The notes beneath the pieces were generated by a model. That model did no database searches, was not told the DNA's origin, and saw only the letters and a list, made by a program, of their open reading frames with translations. Of a stretch of DNA of 64,000 nucleotides, positions 45,077 through 54,472 are shown in pieces (position 1 is the first letter of the stretch; each line of letters starts with the position of its first letter). A program made the translations under genes and the position numbers. Origin of the DNA: Candidatus Nitrospira nitrificans (GTDB taxonomy: Bacteria; Nitrospirota; Nitrospiria; Nitrospirales; Nitrospiraceae); contig NZ_CZPZ01000008.1 in assembly GCF_001458775.1 (NCBI RefSeq), positions 47,095 to 111,094 on the forward strand, in the 5' to 3' direction.

Positions 45077-46564
45077 ATGTTTCCCAAATCCATACGCAAC
45101 TCTCTCGTCGTCGTGTCCTTATTGCTGTCCTTGACGGGTTGTTTCGCCAAGCAGTATGTCATTCGCCCACCGGCACCGACGCTGCTGCCGCCGACCCAGC
45201 CCCCCCTCGCGCCCGCCATAGAGTCCGCCATCAGCTTTCCTGTCCAGATGAACCTCGCGCCGTTTCTGGCTACCGTCAACGATGAGAGCGTCATTCCCAA
45301 AGCGTTCGATCAATCAGGCAATCCCATCAAGCACTCGAAAGGCCTTGAACACAAGTATTATATAGAGCGGGATGATTTTACGACCGAACGTTCCGACTCC
45401 TACCAGCCCATGAGCCAGGACCAAGGTGTCGCGCTCCGCGATTGGTGGAAGGGAATCGACCTTCCGGGGACTCATCTCCCCCTCACCGCTGAACTTCGTT
45501 CTCACCTCGGCGCGCATGCGCCCACTCCCGCCGTCAAGGCACCAGCCGACTGCGGCGCCGGCCAGGAGCGGCTGCGAAAAACGACGTTGCATGGTGGTGT
45601 TGCAATCGGCATGACTCCGAACTACGGTCTGTCCGCGTCCGTCGCTGATGTCGCAGTCAACACCGTTGATACGTGTACCTCTCGCATCACCACGACCGAC
45701 CTTCCCCAAGACCTCAGGAACAGATTGACGGACACCGTACGAGGAGGCCTCCATCACGCGGTTGCGCGTCTTAATGCGAACACGGTTCGCCCTCAAGTGG
45801 AAGAAGTATGGAACGGGTTGCGTACCCCCATCCGATTGGAGCCGAACTCGTGGCTCCACTTCAACATCGAAAAGATCAAACACGATGAGTTCTCGATCGC
45901 GAGACAGAGTCTTCACGACACTCTGCACATCATTGCCACACCTGTGATCGTCTTCGGTTCCGAGCCACCTGCGGCCGCCACCGCGCTTCCCCAACTCGAT
46001 ATACAACCGGCTTCTCCCGGATTCCACGTCGTCGCTGACTTGCCGCTGGACTATCCCTCGCTGTCCCAATCACTTGCGTCGCGGTTGAAGGGAAAGCGGG
46101 TCGCCGTGAAGGGAGACTTCATTGTCATCACTGATGCGGCAATTTTGGGCCGTGGCGGCAATCAAGTGGTTCTGCGGATTGGGTTTGGGGGAGATGCGAT
46201 CGGCCACCTGTATTTCGTGGGGAAACCTGAAATGAACACGTTGACACAATCCATCCAGATCGGCGGCCTCCGCTTGGACCACGACTCCGAACAGCTCCTG
46301 GAGAAAAGCGGCCCCGATTGGCTTGCCCGCTCTTCGCTCAGAGAACTCGTCATGAGCGAGGCCGTGCTCGGCGTCTCTCCGGCAAGCGATCGCATGCGAG
46401 ACCTGCTTCGAACGGCGCTGAATCGAACTGTCAGTCAGACGCTCTCCCTACAGGGAAAGGTAGAGTCGGTGCAAGGTATCGGGGTGTTCGCCGACGTGAA
46501 TGCGCTGTACGTTCGAATGATGAGCGACGGATCGCTCAATCTGAAGGTCGACGGCAGGCCGTGA
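45077..46564 (+). CDS. DUF4403 family lipoprotein
   Basis: Lipobox LTGC (SLLLSLTGCFAKQYV), then ESAISFPVQMNLAPFLATVN, the start of DUF4403. Two long beta/alpha repeats follow, with LGVSPASDRMRDLLRTALNR at the C-terminus. About 495 residues, as expected. Such proteins may have a lipid-binding tubular fold and act in the periplasm; function unproven. A GGGGGAAA sequence precedes the ATG. Confidence 0.8.
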   Translation: MFPKSIRNSLVVVSLLLSLTGCFAKQYVIRPPAPTLLPPTQPPLAPAIESAISFPVQMNLAPFLATVNDESVIPKAFDQSGNPIKHSKGLEHKYYIERDDFTTERSDSYQPMSQDQGVALRDWWKGIDLPGTHLPLTAELRSHLGAHAPTPAVKAPADCGAGQERLRKTTLHGGVAIGMTPNYGLSASVADVAVNTVDTCTSRITTTDLPQDLRNRLTDTVRGGLHHAVARLNANTVRPQVEEVWNGLRTPIRLEPNSWLHFNIEKIKHDEFSIARQSLHDTLHIIATPVIVFGSEPPAAATALPQLDIQPASPGFHVVADLPLDYPSLSQSLASRLKGKRVAVKGDFIVITDAAILGRGGNQVVLRIGFGGDAIGHLYFVGKPEMNTLTQSIQIGGLRLDHDSEQLLEKSGPDWLARSSLRELVMSEAVLGVSPASDRMRDLLRTALNRTVSQTLSLQGKVESVQGIGVFADVNALYVRMMSDGSLNLKVDGRP

Positions 46565-46894
46565 TTCCCGTTATCACCGCCAAAAGGCAATCCGGTAGCC
46601 GGCCTTTCTTAATCCACGATCACGACGTTAGCACTCGCCGCGCCGAACAAACCACAATCGCCTTGTGGAACCGTTCAGTCGCCATGAGGCGCAGCACATG
46701 CCGAAGATAAGAAGAGCGTCAGCGATGACCTGTAAGTCCTCCGAGCTGAGTTAAGCGGATCATCGTACGAGCCCACACATTATCCTGGGCCGGCTGCGAC
46801 AACGCACAGAGTTCTCTTCGGCTGTTTCATTCGACGCCATCACGGAGAGCATTTTCCCCTTCCTAATCACGGCAGCAGCCATTAGGATAGTTCC
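46565..46894. other. intergenic region before glgB
   Basis: No gene, repeat or convincing terminator was recognised in this stretch. Confidence 0.35.
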
Positions 46895-49102
46895 ATGTCT
46901 ATGGATCTGCCCATTCAGCAAGATGATCTTGATCGTCTCATTGCCGGCACTCACTGGGCCCCTCACACGGTCCTAGGCCCACATCCCACGGCGATCGACG
47001 GTCGCCCCGGCTTTGCGATCCGAGCCTGGCTTCCTCAGATCAACGACGTGGCGGTCGTATCCGACTCCATCCCCAGACCTATGACTCGCATTCGTGAAGA
47101 GGGACTGTATGAGGCGCTGCTTCCAGATAATACAACACTCGCGCCATCCTACAAGCTTCGCGTCACATACCATAACGGCACCGTCGCCGACATTCATGAT
47201 CCCTATGCCTTTCCTCCGCTGTTGACGGATTTTGAACTACATCTCTTTACAGAAGGAACCCTGTACAAGGCCTATAACAGTTTCGGCGCCCACCTCCGCA
47301 CTGTTGAGGGCGTCTGTGGAGTTCACTTTGTAGTGTGGGCTCCCAATGCTGCCCGCGTGAGCATCGTCGGCGATTTCAATGGATGGAATGGGCTCTGTCA
47401 TCCCATGGCGAGTCGAGGACCAACCGGGCTCTGGGAACTTTTCATGCCCGATCTACCGGATGGCACTCTCTATAAATTTGAGATCCGCTCACGAGCATGC
47501 GGCGATCTGTTGAGGAAAGCCGATCCCTACGCCGTCGCGAGCGAGCTCCGGCCGCGGACTGCCTCAGTCGTGCGTGACTTGTCCACCTATGCCTGGCATG
47601 ACGGCACATGGATGGCGTCCCGATCCGAATGGGATCCGCTGACGGCTCCCCTCTCCATCTATGAAGTCCATCTCGGGTCATGGATGCGGGTACCGGAGGA
47701 AAACAATCGCTGGCTGACCTATGAAGAACTCGCCGCGAAATTGATCCCCTACGCAAGGGATCTGGGCTACACACACCTGGAACTCATGCCGGTAACGGAA
47801 CATCCGTTCGATGGGTCATGGGGATATCAAGCCACCGGCTACTTTGCCGCCACCAGCCGATACGGAAATCCCACAAGGTTCATGGCGTTTGTCGATGCCG
47901 CGCATCAAGCCGGCCTCGGCGTGATCATGGACTGGGCGCCGGCGCACTTTCCTGACGATCCCCATGGATTGGCCCAATTCGACGGCACACACCTCTATGA
48001 CCATGCCGATCCGCGCCTCGGCTATCACCCCGATTGGCACAGCCGCATTTTCAATTACGATCGAGTCGAGGTGCGCACCTTTCTCCTGAACAGCGCCCTC
48101 TTCTGGTTGGACAAGTACCACATCGACGGATTGCGCGTCGACGCCGTGGCGTCCATGCTCTACCTCGACTACGGCAGACAGTCCGGTGAATGGATTCCCA
48201 ATGAATTTGGGGGCAAGGAGAATCTTGGAGCCGTCTCGCTCCTGAAAGAACTCAACGTCCTCGTCCATCGAGAATTCCCCGGAGCCGTCACGATCGCGGA
48301 AGAATCCACCTCATGGCCCGGTGTCTCTCGGCCGACCTATACGGGAGGGCTTGGCTTTACGTTCAAGTGGAACATGGGGTGGATGCACGATATGCTGACC
48401 TTTTTCCAGCACGACCCGATCTACCGCCGGTTCCATCAGAACCAACTGACGTTCGGTCTGCTCTACGCCTTCAGTGAGAATTTTGTCCTCGCCCTCTCCC
48501 ATGACGAAGTGGTGCACGGCAAACGGACGTTGCTCGACAAAATGCCCGGCGATGTCTGGCAGCGGTTTGCAAACCTCCGGCTGCTCTACGGCTATATGTA
48601 CAGCCACCCCGGCAAGAAAATGCTGTTCATGGGCGGAGAGTTCGGCCAGTGGCGCGAATGGAACCATGACTCCAGCTTGGATTGGCATCTCTGCGAGGAT
48701 GAACCGCATCGTGGACTGCAACGTTTGATCCGCGACCTGAACCGAGTCTATCGCGAGGAACCGGCGCTGCACGAAGCCGACTTTGACTGGAGCGGATTTC
48801 AGTGGATTGATTTCAGCGACGCCGACAACTCCGTCATCGCGTTCCTTCGAAAGGCGAAAAGCACGCAAGCGGCCATCATCTGCCTGTGCAATTTCACGCC
48901 GGTGCCTCGCCACCATTACCGCATCGGTGTCCCCGAAGCCGGTTGGTATCGGGAGCTGATCAACACGGACGGGATCGCGTACGGCGGCAGCAATATGGGT
49001 AACGGCGGCGGTGTTCACACGACCGAAACCCCGAGCCATAGCTTCCCGTACTCACTGACGATCACTCTCCCACCCCTGTCCATCCTCTTATTGAAGCGAT
49101 AG
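46895..49102 (+). CDS. glgB: 1,4-alpha-glucan branching enzyme
   Basis: GH13 enzyme with N-terminal CBM48 (VHFVVWAPNAARVSIVGDFN), catalytic FWLDKYHIDGLRVDAVASML (Asp nucleophile), VTIAEESTSWPGVSRPTYTG (Glu acid/base) and LALSHDEVVHGKRTLLDKM (transition-state Asp). At 735 residues it has the long, two-module N-terminus of E. coli GlgB. It makes alpha-1,6 branches in glycogen with GlgA encoded elsewhere in the window. Confidence 0.97.
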   Translation: MSMDLPIQQDDLDRLIAGTHWAPHTVLGPHPTAIDGRPGFAIRAWLPQINDVAVVSDSIPRPMTRIREEGLYEALLPDNTTLAPSYKLRVTYHNGTVADIHDPYAFPPLLTDFELHLFTEGTLYKAYNSFGAHLRTVEGVCGVHFVVWAPNAARVSIVGDFNGWNGLCHPMASRGPTGLWELFMPDLPDGTLYKFEIRSRACGDLLRKADPYAVASELRPRTASVVRDLSTYAWHDGTWMASRSEWDPLTAPLSIYEVHLGSWMRVPEENNRWLTYEELAAKLIPYARDLGYTHLELMPVTEHPFDGSWGYQATGYFAATSRYGNPTRFMAFVDAAHQAGLGVIMDWAPAHFPDDPHGLAQFDGTHLYDHADPRLGYHPDWHSRIFNYDRVEVRTFLLNSALFWLDKYHIDGLRVDAVASMLYLDYGRQSGEWIPNEFGGKENLGAVSLLKELNVLVHREFPGAVTIAEESTSWPGVSRPTYTGGLGFTFKWNMGWMHDMLTFFQHDPIYRRFHQNQLTFGLLYAFSENFVLALSHDEVVHGKRTLLDKMPGDVWQRFANLRLLYGYMYSHPGKKMLFMGGEFGQWREWNHDSSLDWHLCEDEPHRGLQRLIRDLNRVYREEPALHEADFDWSGFQWIDFSDADNSVIAFLRKAKSTQAAIICLCNFTPVPRHHYRIGVPEAGWYRELINTDGIAYGGSNMGNGGGVHTTETPSHSFPYSLTITLPPLSILLLKR

Positions 49103-49224
49103 CCTGCCGACGAGCGGTAGGCCGCGCCAGTGGAGAGGAAAATCGAAGATATTCACCAAGCCTATCCATCGCCTGTACGAACGGGCGTTTGCCCAGGCCG
49201 TAGGTTGAGCCTCCGAGGGATGTG

Positions 49225-49246
49225 GCTCGCCGCCGGCGGGCTTTTC
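49225..49246 (+). terminator. rho-independent terminator after glgB
   Basis: Seven-base stem (GCTCGCC/GGCGGGC, one G-T pair), three-base loop, then TTTT. It lies about 120 bases after the glgB stop. Confidence 0.6.
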
Positions 49247-49295
49247 CGGATCCTGTCAAGTAAGGAGGGTGTTCGTTTGGTGATTGAGGAGAGAG

Positions 49296-49868
49296 CTACC
49301 AATGCCGGAAGGGGCCTGAATCCAAATGCACGTAGCTCGAACGTTTGTAGGAGCCGATCCCTCCGTACTGCAGTTCAAGCGCGGCTTGGCGAAGCTTCGT
49401 GGTGGGAACACCGGGGATCAAAAGATCAATCGCTTGTCCCTGCATGTGTAAGCTGTTCTTGGCGACATGTCGATCCGTCCGAACCAACATGGCGTTGTAC
49501 TCGGGAGACCGAAACCCTGAAATCACATGAATCTCTTGCCGACTACCGAGTTTCGCTTGCACCAAATTCACATGCTCCAGTACACGCACATCAATAGCGC
49601 CGACCTCACCCGTGTAATGGCAGCGCAAGAGGTAATTCACATCATCGAGCGCCGGGAGATCATAGTTCCCATCTTCGTCTCGGTAGGTGACATCCAACCG
49701 CTCATTGGTCCACACGTTCACCAACGTCAGCCTGCCTTCTGGAAGCTCACGAGCCTGTACCGGCTGCGGGCCGACTAACCGGTCACTCAGTAAGAGAGTG
49801 CCCACCAAGGAAATCTGAAGAAACGCTCGCCTGGTCCAGATCCATTTGGACTGATCTGTAGTGTTCAC
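49296..49868 (-). CDS. DUF882 (YcbK-like) murein peptidase-like protein
   Basis: A twin-arginine-like leader (WTRRAFLQISLVGTLLLS) precedes a domain with SGFRSPEYNAMLVR and the zinc-site motifs SLHMQGQAIDLL and SSYVHLDSGPFRHW, as in DUF882/peptidase M15-like proteins such as MepK. It may cut peptidoglycan cross-links in the periplasm. 190 residues. Confidence 0.85.
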   Translation of the reverse strand: MNTTDQSKWIWTRRAFLQISLVGTLLLSDRLVGPQPVQARELPEGRLTLVNVWTNERLDVTYRDEDGNYDLPALDDVNYLLRCHYTGEVGAIDVRVLEHVNLVQAKLGSRQEIHVISGFRSPEYNAMLVRTDRHVAKNSLHMQGQAIDLLIPGVPTTKLRQAALELQYGGIGSYKRSSYVHLDSGPFRHW

Positions 49869-50233
49869 TGAAAGAGCTCCTACAAAGATATGGACGGTAA
49901 ATCATTCAAAGAACGTTTGGCTTGTAACAAAAATCCAAATTGGGGTCAAATAATTTGTCCCCAGAGGCCTTAAATAACCTCATCACGCCCGATAATCGTA
50001 TGCAATTACATTCATATTAACATTAATTACTGTATGAATTTTCATCCAATATCGAAAATGAGGTGCTGTGGTCATCCATCAGGATGCCTTGCGGTGATGG
50101 TTTACAGGATGAGGCCAATCGGACTCATTTTCGTTTCACCTCTTGCACCTATGCTAAAAATCAATTTCTTTCTAGACTGTATCCTGGGTGCCGAGTAAGA
50201 TCAAAAATACTCAGTCGAGTACGTAGAGTATGT
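49869..50233. other. intergenic region before the CheY-like gene, with a REP-like palindrome
   Basis: No gene supported; an upstream extension of the response-regulator frame lacks coding character. A near-perfect palindrome, GGGGTCAAAT/ATTTGTCCCC, lies at 49942-49962 and resembles the small palindromes spread by REP-associated transposases. It could also be the terminator of a lost gene. Confidence 0.45.
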
Positions 50234-50596
50234 ATGGCCACTATCCTAGTCATTGACGACGAACAATCCATCCGAGGACTGCTGAAAGAAGTCCTGGTCA
50301 AGGCAGGGCACCGCGTGCTTGAAGCCGAGGATGGACGCAAAGGGCTTATGCTCTATCAGAAGGAGCCGATCGATCTCGTGATCATGGACTTGTTGATGCC
50401 GGAAACGGACGGCCTTGAAGCCACGCTTCAACTCACCCGCGAATATGTCGATGCCAAAGTGATCGCGATCACGGGAGCGCAAGGCGACCACAACTTCCTC
50501 GATGTTGCGAAACTCTTCGGCGCACGGCGAGCCTTTGAGAAGCCATTCGACATCAACAGGTTGCTTGATGCGGTGAAAGAAGAACTCGCAGCCTAA
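50234..50596 (+). CDS. single-domain CheY-like response regulator
   Basis: Receiver domain only: ILVIDDEQSIRGLLKEVL (acidic pocket), DLVIMDLLMPETDGLEA (phospho-Asp), VIAITGAQ (switch Thr) and FEKPFDINRLLDAV (Lys). It has 120 residues and no output domain, so it probably relays phosphate to other proteins. No kinase gene is adjacent. The ATG at 50234 begins the receiver; the longer frame is not convincing. Confidence 0.9.
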   Translation: MATILVIDDEQSIRGLLKEVLVKAGHRVLEAEDGRKGLMLYQKEPIDLVIMDLLMPETDGLEATLQLTREYVDAKVIAITGAQGDHNFLDVAKLFGARRAFEKPFDINRLLDAVKEELAA

Positions 50597-50815
50597 ATCA
50601 CGAAGAAGACTCCTTCCACCCTCGCTCTTCCATCCGATTGCCTCACAGCCGAACTCCCTCGCACGACACAGACAGACAAGCGCCGAACGTACAACCGTAA
50701 CAATGCCAATGCATTATGCTTGCTCTTCGTCCACGGTCAAGACCGTGACGCATCATGTATACTGACGACATCGGATGCATCGAGACAATCATTGCGCTTT
50801 TGAGATGATCGTACG

Positions 50816-51292
50816 ATGAGGCGTTGCACGGAATTGAAGCCGAAGAGCCGAGTGCTGTGGTTCTTACTGGCCGTCCTCTCTATCGCTCCCCTGCTCCCAT
50901 TGAGCAATTTTGTCGGACATCCGCACTGGGACCACATTCGTTGGATCCCTTTTCAAGATTTTGCTCTTTCGCGGAACATGCTGAAGGACATCGTCGGTAA
51001 CACGCTCTGGTTTATGATGCTCGGCTATCTGCTTCACTACCGACTGAATAAGGATTCACGCGCTCTCCGGACCATTGCCACGATCACCGCCATCGCAGGC
51101 GGCATCTCGCTGTCGATTGAATTCTTCCAAGTCTTCTGCCACAACCGCATCGCTTCGATAACGGACGTGATATGCAATGTGCTCGGCGCCGGTCTCGGTG
51201 GGTACCTTGCTGAGAAACAGCGTGCCGACAGCTACAGGACGATGACCAGCAACGTGGCTATGGAAGGTGAAGGGTCAAAAACGATTCGATAG
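50816..51292 (+). CDS. VanZ-like family membrane protein
   Basis: Hydrophobic segments VLWFLLAVLSIAPLLPLSNF, NMLKDIVGNTLWFMMLGYLL and GGISLSIEFFQVFCHNRIAS then ITDVICNVLGAGLGGYL match the VanZ-like fold (IE..Q......D...N..G). Cellular role not known outside teicoplanin resistance. An inverted repeat CACGGTC/GACCGTG lies about 70 bases upstream at 50732-50747. Confidence 0.78.
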   Translation: MRRCTELKPKSRVLWFLLAVLSIAPLLPLSNFVGHPHWDHIRWIPFQDFALSRNMLKDIVGNTLWFMMLGYLLHYRLNKDSRALRTIATITAIAGGISLSIEFFQVFCHNRIASITDVICNVLGAGLGGYLAEKQRADSYRTMTSNVAMEGEGSKTIR

Positions 51293-51344
51293 ATGCCCAC
51301 GCTTTACAGGCTGAACCTCCCGCTGGACCCGAGCAACCCTTTGA

Positions 51345-52199
51345 TCACGGTCGCGTGCTGAGTGTTTTCCGCGCTAGCCCTCGCATCATGGCGGAATCGG
51401 CATACCCCACTTCACTCAACGCATCCATCAGATGCAGCCCCTTCGAAGAGACCAATTCCTTTGCCTTCGCATAGTTCTTCGCGCTGAACCGCGCAACCGC
51501 CGGCTGACCGTTCACGATCTGGCAGGCCAACAGCTCGCCGTTCACTTCGAGCGTCCCACCCTGTTCGATCAGCATTTTGGCCTGAGCCTCGGTGATACCG
51601 TGAAGTCCGGCAAAATCTTGCACTCCCCCGGTCTCGACAAGCCGGCCATCCGGCATGATGCAAAGCCGTTTGAAATGCGGCGACCAGTCCTTGCGGAAAT
51701 CGATATACTTGATGTCGCCGCCCTTGGCGACGGCGCGATCCAACGTTCGATAGTCCAACCCCAAATTCTTCTCTTCAAGCTTGGCTTTCAGCTCGGTGGG
51801 CAACGTTTTGCGAAAGACCTCCAGCGCGGCATCCAAGAGCGACCGCGCTCTGGTTCGAACCATTTGCTCAACCTCGGCAAATTGCATGAGATCCAAGGTC
51901 CATGTTTGTTTCGGCGCTCGGGCGGACGGGTCGATCCAGCAGGCAAACAAGCCTCGCGTGAGCACGCCACCGACCTCGGGATACACGTACGTTCCGCCTT
52001 CAGTCAGTAAGATCGTCATCGTCTCAAGCGGCACGTCATAGCTCTCCGAAAGAATCTTGGCGTGGGCCGGGAGATCCTCGGCCTCCGTCATCGCGCAGAC
52101 AGTCACATTCCCCGGGGCGTCAAACTCAGAATAATCCTCGACGATGTTATAAAGCACCGTCCGCTTCGGCTTGTCTGCTTTCCGTTTTATCTTGAACAC
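51345..52199 (-). CDS. protein of unknown function
   Basis: A soluble 284-residue protein, starting with a basic segment (MFKIKRKADKPKRTVLYNIV) and containing TILLTEGGTYVYPEVGGVLT, LDLMQFAEVEQMVRTRARSL and FKRLCIMPDGRLVETGGVQD. I recognise no family or catalytic motif. It lies about 115 bases downstream of the SagB-type gene in the same direction and may share its transcript. Confidence 0.6.
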   Translation of the reverse strand: MFKIKRKADKPKRTVLYNIVEDYSEFDAPGNVTVCAMTEAEDLPAHAKILSESYDVPLETMTILLTEGGTYVYPEVGGVLTRGLFACWIDPSARAPKQTWTLDLMQFAEVEQMVRTRARSLLDAALEVFRKTLPTELKAKLEEKNLGLDYRTLDRAVAKGGDIKYIDFRKDWSPHFKRLCIMPDGRLVETGGVQDFAGLHGITEAQAKMLIEQGGTLEVNGELLACQIVNGQPAVARFSAKNYAKAKELVSSKGLHLMDALSEVGYADSAMMRGLARKTLSTRP

Positions 52200-52313
52200 T
52201 CTCAGTTCGTCCTACGTTTCAAAATGTCTCAGGTGGCGAGTTCCGGATTTCGAATTTCTGGACCGACCTACAACATGAAACTCGAAACCGGAAACTTCGG
52301 CACGAGATGCGCT

Positions 52314-54161
52314 TCACGAGATACGCTTCACGTTCGCATACGGCGGCAAGGTCTGCAAGCGTCGATCCTCCACCGGCCCACCGATCGTAAAATGGTAGAG
52401 AGATTGAAGCGCCTCACTCTGAATGCCGACGATCTCGTGAACCGGATCATCGAAGAAGCAGCCGATCCCCGTCGCCCGCACTCCTCCCGCTTCCGCTTCC
52501 AAATACAAAACCTGCCCGAGCAAGCCCGCCTCCCAAAACATGCGTGGATACCACCAGGCGCCCCGTTCCCGCAAGCTCCCCTCAAACTCGGCCAACATCC
52601 CGAACGAGAACGCACTGTCGCCGGCAATGTCCTGGTGGCAACTCACCTGCGCGGCTATTTTTCTGGCATCGCCTTCGAGCAACCGATAGAAAGGCAGCCC
52701 CTCGGGACAATCTGGTACGCTGGACCATGTCAGTTCGGGATTCATGGCTTGTTGAACGAACGATACCTTTCTGCTGTCCCGCACAAGACAATACAGCCCG
52801 GGCGCGAGCCCATCCACACGATGGACGAATATCAACAGATGAATGACCGGATCATAGGGCCAGGCATCCCACGGCATCGGCCGTTCCAACTGCGAACATT
52901 CAGCCGACGGCATGACCTGCTGCATCATCCGAAAGAATGACGAAGCGGATATCGACGTCTTGCCGTCAAACGACATGGCGCTGCGGCGCTGGCGAATGAT
53001 TTGGCCGGCCGATGTGCCGGCGTCGTTCGTCATTCGTGAAGCCCGCGTCGCCCGCTCAGCGAGACCCTCGGCTTCGCCGCGAGGCGAGCGAGCGTGAAGC
53101 GCATCGGATGAAGGTGGTGAACCGGCGCGAACCGAAACCGTCAGGTTGTCAGCCTGTGTTTTCCACGAAGCCTCGGCCACTTCGTCGATAATGTCCCAGT
53201 GGACCCCATGCTCTTGGCTCAATCGATTCGCCTTCCCGTGCCAGGTCGCACCGGCCAACTCCTTCACAATCGCCCTATCGAGGAACAACGGCATCTCCGG
53301 ATGCTCGCGCTTCACGAACGACGCGGGCTGAGCGGGCGACGCGGGCTTCACGTTTTCGGATGGCCAGATCACCGCCAGACAGTCAGGATGTTCCAGCTCA
53401 GCCTCTGCAAAGTCTTCCTTGCGATCAGTCCCGAGCGCCATCGCCACCGTGTCTTGGTCCACACCATCCAGCAGGGTCATGTTCCAACCGAGCGTGGCCG
53501 CGGCAATCCGCGCGCTTCCGATCGCATGGCCGACATCATGATTGCAATATCGAAACGCCCGCTCGCCGTATTTCCAAGCCTCACGCCAATGAACGGAGGT
53601 AAGTCCGAGGAGGAAGGCACCAGAAGGGAACAGCGCCAACAACCGACCAACCGGATCCGCAGGGAACTCAGCGCGCCATTCCAGCCCATGCTCCTTCGGC
53701 GCGTAATGGTACAATCCCGGCGCCAAGTCGAGTCCGTCGATTTTCGGTAGAACGACATAGCCTTCCGTAGGATGTAAATTACCGGACGACGGATTGCTTC
53801 GCAGCGCCCATTCCGATTCCCCCGCCTTTTTCCAAGCGGACAAGGCCAAGGCAAATTCGAAGAAACGGGACAAGGTGCTCAAGCTGACAGACTGACTGGG
53901 CACAGTCCCCTGTTCGTAAATCGCTTCATACGCCGGCGAAAGCGGCTCTTCGTCAGGCCTAAGCAAGGGAAGGGAGATTAATCGGGCCCCCTCAAACCGC
54001 CGGAAGGGATCAGGTTGATTCGCCCAATCAAGATACCCCAACGAGCGGGCATAACGATTGAAATGGTGCTTGGTCCTAATGTGATAGTGGATGACTCGAT
54101 CGATAGGATCAACCGAGACAGGTTCAGCTGCTGAAGCATGAGATGAGTCTTTATCGATCAT
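52314..54161 (-). CDS. SagB-type dehydrogenase with two nitroreductase domains
   Basis: The N-terminal half has SLSTLSRFFEFALALSAWKK, ALRSNPSSGNLHPTEGYVVL (FMN site) and NHDVGHAIGSARIAAATLGW. The C-terminal half repeats the fold from IIRQRRSAMSFDGKTSISAS. This is the SagB/ThcOx layout, FMN oxidases that turn azolines into azoles in some peptides, but no cyclodehydratase or precursor peptide is nearby. Residues around the domain linker and the extreme C-terminus are encoded by short repeat sequences. The split of functions between the two domains is unknown. Confidence 0.82.
   Translation of the reverse strand: MIDKDSSHASAAEPVSVDPIDRVIHYHIRTKHHFNRYARSLGYLDWANQPDPFRRFEGARLISLPLLRPDEEPLSPAYEAIYEQGTVPSQSVSLSTLSRFFEFALALSAWKKAGESEWALRSNPSSGNLHPTEGYVVLPKIDGLDLAPGLYHYAPKEHGLEWRAEFPADPVGRLLALFPSGAFLLGLTSVHWREAWKYGERAFRYCNHDVGHAIGSARIAAATLGWNMTLLDGVDQDTVAMALGTDRKEDFAEAELEHPDCLAVIWPSENVKPASPAQPASFVKREHPEMPLFLDRAIVKELAGATWHGKANRLSQEHGVHWDIIDEVAEASWKTQADNLTVSVRAGSPPSSDALHARSPRGEAEGLAERATRASRMTNDAGTSAGQIIRQRRSAMSFDGKTSISASSFFRMMQQVMPSAECSQLERPMPWDAWPYDPVIHLLIFVHRVDGLAPGLYCLVRDSRKVSFVQQAMNPELTWSSVPDCPEGLPFYRLLEGDARKIAAQVSCHQDIAGDSAFSFGMLAEFEGSLRERGAWWYPRMFWEAGLLGQVLYLEAEAGGVRATGIGCFFDDPVHEIVGIQSEALQSLYHFTIGGPVEDRRLQTLPPYANVKRIS
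53035..53060. repeat. 26-base inverted repeat, left copy, inside SagB-type gene
   Basis: This segment (starting CGTGAAGCCCGCGTCGCCCG) occurs again in inverted form at 53327-53352. It forms part of a larger block that encodes ALHARSPRGEAEGLAERATR in the linker between the two nitroreductase domains. Confidence 0.75.
53327..53352. repeat. 26-base inverted repeat, right copy, inside SagB-type gene
   Basis: Perfect inverted match to 53035-53060. Here the repeat is read in the other orientation and encodes VKPASPAQ, followed by a second half that gives PASFVKREH. It keeps the reading frame open. Confidence 0.75.
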
Positions 54162-54245
54162 AACAGTGATTTAAGCAGTCTACAGAGCGAGGAGAAGGAA
54201 AGTAAATGCGGTGCATCGGGCAACTGTTGCAATGCTTCTCGGTGA

Positions 54246-54464
54246 TGCAATAAAGAAAGACGGTGTGTTCCTAAAATCCCTATCCGCACGCTCCTGAAAG
54301 CAGATTTCCGGCATTTTTCTTTACACCTAAAACGCATCGGCGAATGGTGGTCGGTGCGAGTCGGCGACCACTATCGGGTCACTTGGCTTGGAAGCCCCAG
54401 ATGGAATACAGTGGATCCGAATCTGACCCATGCCGACTACGACAAGATACGTGACCGATATTGA
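54246..54464 (+). pseudogene. RelE/HigB-type toxin C-terminal remnant
   Basis: One plus frame reads FSLHLKRIGEWWSVRVGDHY, a clear RelE-family segment, and ends ADYDKIRDRY before a stop. Upstream the frame meets a stop and has no start codon, so the N-terminal half is missing. No antitoxin is seen. It lies between the divergent SagB-type gene and the next plus-strand gene, whose possible TTG start overlaps its stop. Confidence 0.6.
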
Positions 54465-54472
54465 GTCCCCTT

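Noticed and set aside
50063..50233. N-terminal extension of the CheY-like protein
   Set aside because: The added residues are not receiver-like; the internal ATG starts the conserved domain.
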